A stretch of DNA of 64,000 nt from Nibribacter ruber (GTDB taxonomy: Bacteria > Bacteroidota > Bacteroidia > Cytophagales > Hymenobacteraceae). A model generated the notes under the pieces. The model had not been told where the DNA came from. It saw nothing but the letters and a program-made list of their open reading frames with translations, and did not search any database. The first letter of the stretch is position 1; every line of letters begins with the position of its first letter. The stretch lies in NCBI RefSeq assembly GCF_009913235.1, contig NZ_CP047897.1:3905001-3969000 (forward strand), in the 5' to 3' direction. This document shows positions 7,692 through 16,533 of the stretch, piece by piece. A program made the translations under genes and the position numbers.

Positions 7692-10019
7692 TTAGCATTT
7701 GACGTAGACGCGCAGGGCCTTCAGGCCGCTCACGCCTTGCAGGTCTTCAATCTCCAGATGTTCCACGTCTTCGGTGAGCATGTTCTTGTTTTGGAGGTAC
7801 TCAATGTACTCCAGGTACTCGTTGGCTTCGCGGGCCTGGGAGTACACAATGGCAATCTTACCCGGCTGGGTGAGGCGTTCGTCAGTGCCGCGTACCATGG
7901 CTTTGTCAACCCGCTTCTTCACAATCTCATAGCGTATGTTGTAAGCACCGTCCACGTCAAACTTGCGCTCATCCTGCCTGAACCTGATGGCCAGGGGCTG
8001 GCTGTGCATCAAGATGAGCTGGGTGGTTTCCAGCGGCACTTCCAGCTGGGGTTTTAGAGCGGCGGTGAGACGGGTGACCTCACACATGACCATGAGCTGC
8101 CAGAGCCTGAGGTTGCGCAGAAACATGGCGTCAAAGGGTTGGGTTTCTTCCAGAGACGCGCCCACGTAGATGTTGAATTCTACCCCGTCTGTCTTGAACT
8201 TCTCAAAATAATGCGGGTACATCTCCTGGGCTTTCAGCTCTTCCTGCTCAATGTATTTAGAGATGGTCTCATTGATAAGCGTGAGGCTTTCTTCAAAGGC
8301 CTTGCGGCGCTTGTACAAGATGCCCAACTGCGGATCCATGGCGTTGCGGTAGTTCTGGATGTAGGGCAGTAGGTCTGGGTGCGTGGCCTCCAGAAACGTG
8401 AACATGGGTTCTACCTGCGTGCGCAGCAGCTCAAAAATGAGAATACCGTCTTGTTGCAGCACGCCCTTTTTCAATTGCCTCAAATGCTTGGAAACCGAAA
8501 AGCGCAGCTCATCCAGAATGGGCAGGGTGTGTACTTCAATGGCTTTTTTCAAGATGCGCTCTGCCAGGTGCAGGTGCTCGGCCAGGTCTCCCTGAATGGC
8601 GGTGTTACGTTCTGTGCTGGAACTGCGCACGTCTGCCACGGCATAGAGCGGGTACACGTCTTTGAACACAATAGGCTCCATTTCTGCCGCGCCGTTCATC
8701 TCATTGGCTCGGTTGAGCATGTTGAGGGCCGCTTCTCTAAACCGCCATTCCAGCACCGGATGAATGGCCGTGAACTTCTCCCTGATTACCGCCTGCACCC
8801 GTGATTCTACTTCCTCTGAGTTCCTGTTCACAGCCACCGAGAAGAGAGGCAGGAACTGGTCCATTTTGGCCAGCGAGAAATTGTCCAGGTCGCCGGGGTT
8901 GGGCGAGCCCAGTTCCAGAATGCCAATGGGCTCATCGCCGTACCGTAACAGAGCCAGGATGATGTTGCGTATGCCCATGCCCAGCATTTCTTCGCGCACG
9001 CCGTCTGGCAACAACTGCGTCACAGACACGTCTTTGATGACCAACGGCTTGCCCTCGCGCACCAGACTGTCATAAATGGACTTGAACCCCACGTAGCTGC
9101 TGCTGCCCGGCTCACTTTGCAGTAAAAAGCTGTGGTTGATCTTATTCCCGAAGTTGACGAACGTGCTCCGGTTCTTATGGAAGGCCGCCACGCCCAACTG
9201 CAGGTGCGGGCGTTTAAAGAAAATGCGCACCTTCTCCTGCAACTGCTCAAAGCGGTCTGGGGCCAGCATCACGTCGCGTTCCAGCAAATCATTCTTAAGC
9301 GATGACAATACCTCCTGCACCGTCACGTCTACCAGATGCAAGGTGTAAAAGCCACTTATCTCAAACAGATCGGGTGGCAAGGCCTGCATCCAGATATCCA
9401 TGTCCCGGATGTTGTCCAGCAGGTACTGGATATCAGATTCGGCGAGTTCTGGCAGCTCCTGCAAGGCGTTGATCTCCAGAAACTGGGTATTAATTTCTAC
9501 ATTGAAATGGCGGTACAAGCCCAGCTGGTAATCTGGAACGGTATAGATAAGGAACTCCTCATGCGGCACCTGTATGCCATAGAACTTCTCCAGCACCAGA
9601 AAATACACCATGCGCACCCGGTTGAACAGCATGCGGTTCTCATCAATGTTAAGCGGGCGCTTTAAATGGTTTTGGTCTGTGAGGATGATCTGTTTGAACA
9701 GGTCAGTGTAGTAAAAGCTGGCATCATACAATGGTCCCACGGTGCCAATGGCCTCCACCACCTGCGTGGCCGGCGGAAAAATAGCCGTCATGAGCAAATC
9801 AATCAGGCACTGATGCTTTTCCAGGGCGCTGAAGTCTTCAATGGGCTGAAGCAGTTCTGGGGCGGCCTTCAACTGCTTTTTTATCTCATCGGCGCATAAA
9901 TTAAAGCTGCTCCGGCAGCCCGTTTGCTCATTCTGCCAGTAGTTAATGATGGGAGTAAGGCTGAAATAAGCCTTAAACGGAAACGCAGCGATGCTTATCT
10001 GGTGTTCTTGGGAATTCAT
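7692..10019 (-). CDS. Large GAF-domain protein of unknown function
   Basis: A 775-residue cytosolic protein with no membrane segments. A GAF-like domain is visible at about residues 290-430, where a core such as GIRNIILALLRYGDEPIGILELGSP resembles GAF strands; the following segment starts a long helical region. The N- and C-terminal thirds are helical and not recognised. No histidine-kinase, cyclase or HD output domain was found, so this is not a classical two-component sensor. The frame opens at 10088 but the likely start is the ATG at 10019 (MNSQEHQIS). Proteins of this size and architecture appear to be conserved in Cytophagales, by my recollection. Confidence 0.7.
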   Translation of the reverse strand: MNSQEHQISIAAFPFKAYFSLTPIINYWQNEQTGCRSSFNLCADEIKKQLKAAPELLQPIEDFSALEKHQCLIDLLMTAIFPPATQVVEAIGTVGPLYDASFYYTDLFKQIILTDQNHLKRPLNIDENRMLFNRVRMVYFLVLEKFYGIQVPHEEFLIYTVPDYQLGLYRHFNVEINTQFLEINALQELPELAESDIQYLLDNIRDMDIWMQALPPDLFEISGFYTLHLVDVTVQEVLSSLKNDLLERDVMLAPDRFEQLQEKVRIFFKRPHLQLGVAAFHKNRSTFVNFGNKINHSFLLQSEPGSSSYVGFKSIYDSLVREGKPLVIKDVSVTQLLPDGVREEMLGMGIRNIILALLRYGDEPIGILELGSPNPGDLDNFSLAKMDQFLPLFSVAVNRNSEEVESRVQAVIREKFTAIHPVLEWRFREAALNMLNRANEMNGAAEMEPIVFKDVYPLYAVADVRSSSTERNTAIQGDLAEHLHLAERILKKAIEVHTLPILDELRFSVSKHLRQLKKGVLQQDGILIFELLRTQVEPMFTFLEATHPDLLPYIQNYRNAMDPQLGILYKRRKAFEESLTLINETISKYIEQEELKAQEMYPHYFEKFKTDGVEFNIYVGASLEETQPFDAMFLRNLRLWQLMVMCEVTRLTAALKPQLEVPLETTQLILMHSQPLAIRFRQDERKFDVDGAYNIRYEIVKKRVDKAMVRGTDERLTQPGKIAIVYSQAREANEYLEYIEYLQNKNMLTEDVEHLEIEDLQGVSGLKALRVYVKC

Positions 10020-10174
10020 ACACGGCTTTAAACGGAAAATCTGTGGTGTAGGGCAAGAAAACCCACGTTTCCTGCAGGAGTTTTTCAATAATTTTCTGCC
10101 GGCCTGTTCCCAACGTTTCAGGTAAGTGCTAAAAAGGTCCTTGCTGCGTTAGACAACTCGTTCAGAAAGGCTAG

Positions 10175-10207
10175 CAAAGCTAGTTTTGTAAACGCTCTTA
10201 TTGCAAA
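10175..10207 (-). promoter_or_regulatory. Possible promoter for the GAF-domain gene
   Basis: On the minus strand TTTG (10207-10204), 21 bases, TAGCTTTG (10182-10175). It would give a leader of about 150 bases. The surrounding 10020-10330 stretch is AT-rich and holds no other feature I can support. Confidence 0.4.
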
Positions 10208-10332
10208 GGAAATTGGAGAAAATTAGCTGAAGGTTTTTATTTTAAATTGGTGGAATTGTAAAAAAAAGACTTAACAAATAGTTGGCCTAATTGTTTTATT
10301 TAAACTGAAAATTGGTTACATGAGAAGGCGAA

Positions 10333-10382
10333 AAATAACCTTTATTAAAAAGAAAAGCCCGTCAACGGCGGGCTTTTATTTG
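10333..10382 (-). terminator. Intrinsic terminator of the fasciclin gene
   Basis: AAAAGCCCG and CGGGCTTTT arms around a short loop; read on the minus strand it is followed by a T-rich tract. It lies 24 bases beyond the stop codon. Confidence 0.8.
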
Positions 10383-10405
10383 TGCTCATGTAAATCTGTT
10401 AAAGT

Positions 10406-10972
10406 TTACATGGTGGGTAAAACTACGGCATCAATCACGTGGGTTACGCCATTGCTGGAGATGACATCGGCTATGGCAACCGTGGCTCCATTGATCATGA
10501 CCATGTTGCCCTTGCGGGTGACGGTGAGGGTTTCTCCATTCACAGTTTTTAGTTTCTGGCCGTTTTTCAGGTCTTTGGCTTGCAGGCGACCGGGTACTAC
10601 GTGGTAGGTTAAGATGGCCGTGAGTTTTGCCTTGTTTTCTGGCAGTAACAGCATTTCAAGGGTGCCGGCGGGCAGTTTCTCAAACGCTGCATTGGTTGGG
10701 GCAAACACTGTGAAAGGGCCTGGGCCCATCAAGGTTTCTACCAGGCCAGCGGCTTTTACAGCGGCAACCAGAGTGGTATGGTCGCTAGAACCCAAGGCAT
10801 TGGCGACAATGTTTTTGGACGGTACCATCATGGCGCCGCCCACCAGCACGCCTTCTTTTTTCTCGGCACCGGTGGTTTTGTCCATTTTAGTTTTAGACGT
10901 GGTTTGGGCAGTGGCATCAACGGCAAAGAAAGAGGCGCCTGCCAAGGCAATGAATAGGATAGACTTTTTCAT
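10406..10972 (-). CDS. Exported fasciclin (FAS1) domain protein
   Basis: A 188-residue protein with a signal peptide (residues 1-22, ending ATAQ) and a single FAS1 domain from about residue 45. The two conserved FAS1 boxes are visible: GPFTVFAPTNAAFEKLP near residues 86-102 and, later, LTYHVVPGRL plus the end VIDAVVLPT. FAS1 proteins mediate adhesion or act as small extracellular or periplasmic proteins; the ligand is unknown. It is a monocistronic gene with its own terminator. Starts at the ATG at 10972. Confidence 0.93.
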   Translation of the reverse strand: MKKSILFIALAGASFFAVDATAQTTSKTKMDKTTGAEKKEGVLVGGAMMVPSKNIVANALGSSDHTTLVAAVKAAGLVETLMGPGPFTVFAPTNAAFEKLPAGTLEMLLLPENKAKLTAILTYHVVPGRLQAKDLKNGQKLKTVNGETLTVTRKGNMVMINGATVAIADVISSNGVTHVIDAVVLPTM

Positions 10973-11097
10973 AATGGTAAGATGGCTTTTGGTTTGTTAT
11001 GCCTCACTTACGTTGCCAGCCCCGCCTCCGGATTTTAGCTTTTAAAAAATATTTTATGCGCTTATTAAATACACTTTTGTATTGTTTGTTTTAATGT

Positions 11098-11136
11098 TGT
11101 TTTTGGTGTGTTTTATCGGAATTAGCCAAAAACAGG
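11098..11136. repeat. Palindromic intergenic repeat, copy 6 (diverged)
   Basis: Outer arms TGTTTTTGG / CCAAAAACA kept, centre diverged. Lies in the gap between two genes read leftward. Confidence 0.65.
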
Positions 11137-11145
11137 TAGCTATTA

Positions 11146-11180
11146 AAAAAGAAAAGCCTGCACATGCGGCAGGCTTTTCT
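11146..11180 (-). terminator. Intrinsic terminator of the M16 peptidase pair
   Basis: AAGAAAAGCCTGC pairs with GCAGGCTTTTCTT around a short loop, 22 bases beyond the stop at 11202; T-rich on the minus strand. Confidence 0.85.
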
Positions 11181-11201
11181 TGAGAGATAAGGGAATGTGG
11201 T

Positions 11202-12821
11202 TTATTTGAACGTGTCTTTGGTATCTACCACGCGCACTTCTTTTACATTTAGTTTGAAGTTGGCAATCTGGGCGTCTTCTGTCTTCACTGCCTGCGGCAG
11301 TCCTTCCTTGACAATGTTAGAATAACTCATTGGGGAAGGCGTGTTGTTGCGTAGGGCATCGGCGAGAGGTTGGGCTTCGCTGTCATCGGTGACAATGGTG
11401 ACAAACAGGTTGTCTGCGGTCCAGTATTTCTTGATGGCGGCGTTCACATCTTCTACCGTCAGTTTAGCCAGCAGGGCGTCCATTTCCTCTATGTAGTTTT
11501 TGCGGCCGTAGTAATGCGAGTCCAGCAAGAAGCCCAGTTGTTTCTCTGGCGTCTGGATGTAGAGTTTGTTGTAGCTGCGCAGGAACTGGCGGGTCAGGTC
11601 AAAGTCTTCTTTGGAGATGCCGTTCTTAATCATGTCATCCACCTCGCGCAAAGCCAGCCGAAGCGCAAAATGCGCATGCCCCACCTTGATGTTGCCCAAC
11701 TCCTTGTACTGCTGTTTCAGGCCTTCGGCGGTTTGCACGGGCCTGATCCAGAGGGCGTGGTAATTAGACGTTCTGGGCACGCCTGCTACCGGCAGCATGT
11801 TACCGCCGCCGTTCTCGTACCATTCAATGTAAGAATAGTCGCCGTAGTTCATGGAGCGGGTGCTGCGTATTTTCTCATACAGCTGGCCGTAGCTTTTGCG
11901 GTGCTCGCCCAAATACGAGTTAGCCACCATCAAAGCGGCAAAGTTATCTGAAGACCGCGTGATGGACAAAGGCGCACCCGTGAAGATGGCAGAACCTAAC
12001 GCGTTTGGCTTACTGATGATCTCCACCACAATACCGTTCGGCTTATTGGGCTGACCCGGACGCCCCACATTAGGCTCTACAGATGAAAGGCCTTTCATGT
12101 CTTGCTTCAGCTGGCTCAGAAACTCTGGAGAGTAGTTACCGGCAATGCCAATGGTCACGTTGTTATGGGTGAAGAAGTTCTTGTATTGGTTCTTCACGTC
12201 CTCTAAGGTGATGGCCTGCACGCCGGCGCTGGTGCCTTGGGCGGTGTGCTGGTAGTTGGTGCCCCTGAACAACAGATCTTCCAAGGCTTTCTTGCTGTAT
12301 TCTTCATCTGAAGAAGTTCTCAACACCTGGTCTACGTAGTTCTGCTGGTTGGACTTCACGCGGCTGAAATCCTCTGGCGCAAAACGCGGCGTGAGCATCA
12401 AGCCTTTCAAGATGGGATAGAACTGGTTCAGGAAGTCTTTGTGCACCGCAAAGGTGAACACCGTCACTTCTTTGTCCACGCTGGCGCCGTAGCGGGCCGC
12501 CATGGGGTAGATTTTTTCCTGAATCTGGGTGTTGGTGAGGTCCTGCGTGCCGCTGGCCATGATGGTTTGCGCCGTGGCATAGGTGAGGCCTTCTTTTCCG
12601 TCTGGGTCAGTCATAGAGCCGTTTCGGAACATGAGCTTTACAATCACCTTGTCAGACTCGGGCAGGGAAAGTTCTACCACGTCAATAGGACGTAATGGCT
12701 GTAAGTTTTCTATAACCGTTGGTGCGGCGCCGTCTGTAGTGGTGGCAGACGTTTGCAGTTGTTTCTGGCAGGCTGCCATGGTCATAGCCAAGGGCAGAAT
12801 GTAGGCGAAGATTCTTTTCAT
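11202..12821 (-). CDS. M16 (insulinase-family) peptidase-like lipoprotein, inactive subunit
   Basis: A 539-residue M16-fold protein. The N-terminus MKRIFAYILPLAMTMAAC is a lipoprotein signal with the lipobox Cys at 18. The position where active M16 subunits carry HxxEH has no such motif (RNGSMTDPDGKEGLTYATA), so this is predicted to be the catalytically silent partner of a heterodimeric M16B peptidase. Two M16 repeats follow. Its ATG overlaps the stop of the active partner by one base (TAATG), which implies translational coupling and a 1:1 complex in the periplasm. Confidence 0.88.
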   Translation of the reverse strand: MKRIFAYILPLAMTMAACQKQLQTSATTTDGAAPTVIENLQPLRPIDVVELSLPESDKVIVKLMFRNGSMTDPDGKEGLTYATAQTIMASGTQDLTNTQIQEKIYPMAARYGASVDKEVTVFTFAVHKDFLNQFYPILKGLMLTPRFAPEDFSRVKSNQQNYVDQVLRTSSDEEYSKKALEDLLFRGTNYQHTAQGTSAGVQAITLEDVKNQYKNFFTHNNVTIGIAGNYSPEFLSQLKQDMKGLSSVEPNVGRPGQPNKPNGIVVEIISKPNALGSAIFTGAPLSITRSSDNFAALMVANSYLGEHRKSYGQLYEKIRSTRSMNYGDYSYIEWYENGGGNMLPVAGVPRTSNYHALWIRPVQTAEGLKQQYKELGNIKVGHAHFALRLALREVDDMIKNGISKEDFDLTRQFLRSYNKLYIQTPEKQLGFLLDSHYYGRKNYIEEMDALLAKLTVEDVNAAIKKYWTADNLFVTIVTDDSEAQPLADALRNNTPSPMSYSNIVKEGLPQAVKTEDAQIANFKLNVKEVRVVDTKDTFK

Positions 12822-14176
12822 TATTTCACACCTCCTTCTTTGTTAGGCGAAATGGTGGCAATGGTTAAGCCGCTTTCCACGAAATATTTTTTAGCCACGT
12901 TCATCAAGTCCTGCGGCGTTACCTGGTCATACAAGGCATAGGTTCGGTTGAGGCTCTCTGCGTCACCGGTCAGCCAAATGAACCTAGACAGCGAGTTGGC
13001 GATGGCGTCTGGGCTGTCCATACTCATGGCAAAAGAGTAACGGTTGTTCGACTTGGTGTCGGCGAGCTTCTGGGCATCTACCGGTTTGGTCTTCATCTCA
13101 TTCACGGCCTTCACAATTTCGTCCTTTACGTATTGCATGTCTTCGGCTTTCACTACGGAGGCAGACAAGGAAATGAGGTTAGGGTCGCGGGCAAACTGCG
13201 CACCGCCGCCCACAAAGCGTACTTTCTGCTCTTGCAGCACCAGTTTCTTGTACAAGTCTGAGGTCTCTGAAAACAGGATGCTGGTCAACAGGTCCAGGGC
13301 CGGCAGGTCCTTGGCTTCGTCTGAAAACGCCGGGCCTTTGTAACCCAGCATCAGGTACGGCGGAAAACCGGCTTGCTGCACGTGCGCGTATCGCGTCTCT
13401 TTCTGGGCGGGCTCGGTCTCAATTTTAGGTTGGTAGCTTCCGCGTTTCCAGGCCCCAAAGTATTTCTCTGCCAGGCGGTTTACTTCTTCCTGTTTCACAT
13501 CGCCTACTACCACAATGGTGGCGTACTCTGGGCGGTAGAACCGGTTGAAGAATACCTTGGAGTACTCATACTGGTTGGGCATGTCTACCACGTCTTCAAA
13601 GAAACCCATGGTGGTGTGCGCGTAAGTATGCTTCTTGAAGGCCGTGCCGTACACCTTCTCATTCAGCTGCGAATAGGGGCTGGCCGAGTTTTTGGTGTAT
13701 TCGCCTTTCACGGCGCCGGCCTCTGTCTTAAAGTCATGCACCGAGTATTTGAGGTTCTGGAAACGGTCTGCCTCTATCTCGAACATCTTGTCCAACATGT
13801 CGGCGTTGCCTGTCATGTGGTAAATGGTGCGGTCAATGGAGGTGTTGGCGTTGGCAGAGGCCCCCAGGGCTTTCACGGTCTCCTCGTACTTCTCTGTAGG
13901 GTATTTGTCTGTGCCCCTAAACATCATGTGCTCAAAGAAGTGCGCGAAGCCTGTCTTGCCGGGTTCCATTTCTTCCCTGGAACCTGCGCGCACCACAATG
14001 TAAAAGGCGGCCAGTCCCGGGCTGTTGTAGGGCACCGTCACCACGTTCAGGCCGTTGGCCAGTTTTTTCTGCTGAATGGGGTAGGGCAGAATCTTGTCGC
14101 CGCCCTGGTCTTGGGCAAAGCCACTGGACACCAGTGCCGCCCAGGCCACCAGAAGGCTGAGTAGTTTCGTCTTCAT
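12821..14176 (-). CDS. M16 (insulinase-family) zinc peptidase, active subunit
   Basis: A 451-residue exported zinc protease. A signal peptide (MKTKLLSLLVAWAALVSSGFAQ) is followed by the inverted zinc motif HFFEH at about residues 77-81 (GFAHFFEHMMFRGT), with the third-ligand glutamate region EIEADRFQNL about 75 residues on. This is the catalytic half of the M16B pair with the downstream lipoprotein. The frame opens further upstream at 14227, but the ATG at 14176 precedes the signal peptide. Substrate unknown; periplasmic peptide turnover is the likely role. Confidence 0.92.
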   Translation of the reverse strand: MKTKLLSLLVAWAALVSSGFAQDQGGDKILPYPIQQKKLANGLNVVTVPYNSPGLAAFYIVVRAGSREEMEPGKTGFAHFFEHMMFRGTDKYPTEKYEETVKALGASANANTSIDRTIYHMTGNADMLDKMFEIEADRFQNLKYSVHDFKTEAGAVKGEYTKNSASPYSQLNEKVYGTAFKKHTYAHTTMGFFEDVVDMPNQYEYSKVFFNRFYRPEYATIVVVGDVKQEEVNRLAEKYFGAWKRGSYQPKIETEPAQKETRYAHVQQAGFPPYLMLGYKGPAFSDEAKDLPALDLLTSILFSETSDLYKKLVLQEQKVRFVGGGAQFARDPNLISLSASVVKAEDMQYVKDEIVKAVNEMKTKPVDAQKLADTKSNNRYSFAMSMDSPDAIANSLSRFIWLTGDAESLNRTYALYDQVTPQDLMNVAKKYFVESGLTIATISPNKEGGVK

Positions 14177-14251
14177 TTGTCTTGCGTTTTGGTAGGAATT
14201 TGTGAACTGCTGGTAAGTCGCAGCCACCGGGTTGAATTTACAAAAGCATTG

Positions 14252-14292
14252 CCGTTTTTGCTCTGTTTTCTGAGAAAGAAGCTAAAAACTGG
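14252..14292. repeat. Palindromic intergenic repeat, copy 7 (diverged)
   Basis: CCGTTTTTGCTCTGTTTTC with CTGA centre and diverged right arm, in the region upstream of the M16 operon. Confidence 0.65.
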
Positions 14293-14447
14293 TTTGTAAG
14301 GAGGTTCATCTTCCTCCTTGAGGGCAAGGGTATGAGGGGCAAGTTCAAAGTCTATAGTAGCTAATCCAAGGCAATGTCTTGACTCGCCGCAGATTCTTAC
14401 CTTGAGGATGATTGCCCAAACGAGCGTTTGAGACAGCGAGCGTAGCT

Positions 14448-14865
14448 CAGGGGAGGGGTGTTTACATCAACTGGTCATCCTTTCTGCCGTTGTTGGTGTT
14501 ATCACCGACAACCAAAACTGCCGTTAAAGCCACTACCTCCCAACTCCTTCTTACTAAACCTCTACTTATCTTACTTTCTGCCTGGGTTTGTCACTTTTCT
14601 CCTTGATGAGAAAAGTAACCAAAAGAATCAAGAGCCCCCGAACTCGCTGAACGCTCGGACAGGCGGTGGTTCAGAGTTCTGCACCTGGCTGAGGTGATCT
14701 GTTTCATGGCTGGCTTACGCCGCTGCCGGTTGACAAGCCACTACTTTCTCCCTCGGGAAAAGAGACTTAGATTGAACAGTCTCTTTTCCCTCAGTCAAGG
14801 GCAGGCTGGGTCGTGTTTGAAGGGTTGCAATGCCTGCATTCGCTGGCGCGGGAATGTAGAGACAA
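14448..14865 (+). repeat. Dispersed ~400-bp repeat, copy A
   Basis: Matches the reverse strand of 48641-48990. The strongest blocks are GTTTGTCACTTTTCTCCTTG followed by ATGAGAAAAGTAACCAAAAG (from 14586), TGCACCTGGYTGAGGTGATC (near 14682), and an inverted pair of AGAGACTT/AGTCTCTTT segments (14762-14790). Both copies also share GAGGGGTGTTTACAYCA near the left end. Short frames inside (such as one reading VTFLLDEKSNQKNQ) occur in both copies but have no protein-like conservation elsewhere. No transposase is present, so it is a non-autonomous repeat or a relic. Confidence 0.75.
14487..14512 (+). repeat. GTTGTTGGTGTTATCACC palindrome, copy 1
   Basis: CCGTTGTTGGTGTTATCACC then GACAAC; an imperfect palindrome with a second, reverse copy at 27388-27412. 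It lies inside the larger dispersed repeat. Confidence 0.6.
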
Positions 14866-14889
14866 CGGCACTGCCTTGTCTCCCGCGCG

Positions 14890-14940
14890 TTGCTGATAAA
14901 GCTCCCCTCCTGATGTAGGAGGGGCTGGGGGTGGTTATCC
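14890..14940. repeat. CTCCCCTCC...GGAGGGG palindromic motif
   Basis: GCTCCCCTCCTGATGTAGGA then GGGGCTGGGGGTGG. It can form a GC-rich hairpin. Only one clear copy was seen in this window. Confidence 0.4.
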
Positions 14941-14960
14941 CCTGCGTCTGTGCCAAATAC

Positions 14961-14996
14961 CGTTTTTGACCTAAATCACCCAAAAAAACAAAAACG
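14961..14996. repeat. Strongly diverged palindromic repeat, copy 8
   Basis: Only the outer ends CGTTTTTG...CAAAAACG match the family; the centre is lost. Weak member. Confidence 0.4.
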
Positions 14997-15061
14997 AATT
15001 GCCAGACTCAGAACTCAGGACTAAACGCGTAGTGCACGCAGCTCCTATTAGAGTCTATGCT

Positions 15062-15100
15062 CGCTTTTCGCCTAATTCCCAGAAAGCAGGCCAGAAACGG
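15062..15100. repeat. Palindromic intergenic repeat, copy 9
   Basis: CGCTTTTCGCCTAATTCC then CAGAAAGCAGGCCAGAAACG, ending 4 bases before the MFS transporter stop codon (minus strand). Confidence 0.7.
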
Positions 15101-15103
15101 CTT

Positions 15104-16258
15104 TTAATCCATCCTGGCTCTGGAGGAAAGTACCGCTACGGTGATGCCCATCACGGCAATGAGGGCGAAGGAGAGGCGCAGGCTGCTGAGGCCGGCCACC
15201 AGGCCAATCAACGGTGGGCCTACCAGAAACCCCGCAAAGCCGATAGTGGTCACCGCCGCCAGGGCCGTACTGGGAGACATGGTCTTGGACCGGCCGGCCT
15301 CACCATACACTAGGGGCACTACCGCACTCACGCCCATCCCAACCAGCAAAAAGCCTAAAATGGCAGTCGCCAGGTACGGGAACAAGACGGCAATGGTCAG
15401 GCCACCGGCCGTTAGAAGACCGCTGAAGATTAAGACCTTCCGGAGGCCCAGTTTGGTGGTAAGCCAGTCGGCAATGAAGCGGGTGCCGGCCATGGTGCTC
15501 ATGAAGGCAGTGTACCCGGCGGCTACCCAGGCTTTTTCGGCGCCCACCACTTTCTGGAAGTAGATACCGCTCCAATCAAACATGGCCCCCTCGCAGATTA
15601 ACGAGCAGAAGGCAATCATGCCCAGCACAATCAAAGAACGGTCTGGCATGACAAACAAGGGCTGCTTTTCCTGGGGCTTGTCGTCTGCCGGCAGAACGTA
15701 TCTGAAACAAACGGCCACGCCCACTACGGTCACTGCCAGAATGAGCAGGAAATGATGAAACGGGATCACATTGGAGCCGATCATGAAGGTGCCAATGGCC
15801 GCGCCCGTGAAACCAGCCAGACTCCAGAGCCCATGAAAAGAAGCCATGATAGACTTCTTGTACATATTCTCTACGCCCACGGCCTGCGTGTTCACGGCAA
15901 TGTTGGAGAGGTTGCTGCCAAACCCGAAGAAGAACAAGGCCACCACTAGCTGCCAGGTGTTTTGGGCTAAACCAATGGACACCAGCACCAGGCTGTAGAA
16001 TAGCAGGCCCGCCGTGATGGCGTTTCTGCTGCCAATCTTGGGAATGAGCCAACCGGCAAAGGGCAGTGACATCATCAAACCCACGGGCAGGGAGAACAAC
16101 ACGCCGCCCAAGGCTGCTTCAGAAAGGTGTAGTTTTTCCTGAATGCTGGGAATGCGCGAACCCCAGCTGGCAAAGCACAGACCTAGTAGAAAGAACAAGC
16201 AGCCCACGGCCAGGCGGTACGTTCTGCGTGAGTATGTTGAGGAGGGAGTAGTGGTCAT
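15104..16258 (-). CDS. Major facilitator superfamily transporter
   Basis: A 384-residue protein with 12 predicted membrane segments, in the YbjJ/fucose-permease-like group of the MFS. A motif A-like loop, GWLIPKIGSRNAITAG, follows helix 2, and RGSRIPSI-like FASWGSRIPSIQEKL lies after helix 1. The substrate cannot be assigned from sequence. Read leftward from an ATG at 16258, divergent from yitT; CAAAAATA at 16279-16286 (TATTTTTG on the minus strand) could be its -7 element. Confidence 0.88.
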   Translation of the reverse strand: MTTTPSSTYSRRTYRLAVGCLFFLLGLCFASWGSRIPSIQEKLHLSEAALGGVLFSLPVGLMMSLPFAGWLIPKIGSRNAITAGLLFYSLVLVSIGLAQNTWQLVVALFFFGFGSNLSNIAVNTQAVGVENMYKKSIMASFHGLWSLAGFTGAAIGTFMIGSNVIPFHHFLLILAVTVVGVAVCFRYVLPADDKPQEKQPLFVMPDRSLIVLGMIAFCSLICEGAMFDWSGIYFQKVVGAEKAWVAAGYTAFMSTMAGTRFIADWLTTKLGLRKVLIFSGLLTAGGLTIAVLFPYLATAILGFLLVGMGVSAVVPLVYGEAGRSKTMSPSTALAAVTTIGFAGFLVGPPLIGLVAGLSSLRLSFALIAVMGITVAVLSSRARMD

Positions 16259-16311
16259 GAGGATACGTGGGCAAAGTGCAAAAATAGCCTAAACACATGG
16301 GAAATCGATTT

Positions 16312-16350
16312 CGTTTTTGGCTTCTTTCCTGGGAAACAGACCAAAAACGG
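16312..16350. repeat. Palindromic intergenic repeat, copy 10
   Basis: CGTTTTTGGCTTCTTTCC / GGGAAACAGACCAAAAACGG in the divergent promoter region between the MFS and YitT genes. Confidence 0.83.
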
Positions 16351-16533
16351 ACCGCTATCTTTTTTGAAACCGGCCAGACTTCTCTTTTTTTGGACCTATA
16401 CAAGCACTTTTTTCTTCCAGTGTAAAATGAAAGAAAAAGTTCTCTTCTAAATTTCGCATCTTTAACCAGTCGAACTAAGTCTTCTTTTCAAAACCGCCCT
16501 TTCAGCGGATATTTTCTTCTCTTAACTTCCCCT

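Noticed and set aside
14448-14918. Short frames in the dispersed repeat as genes
   Set aside because: Frames such as VTFLLDEKSNQKNQ occur only as translations of the repeat in both copies, with frameshifts between copies.
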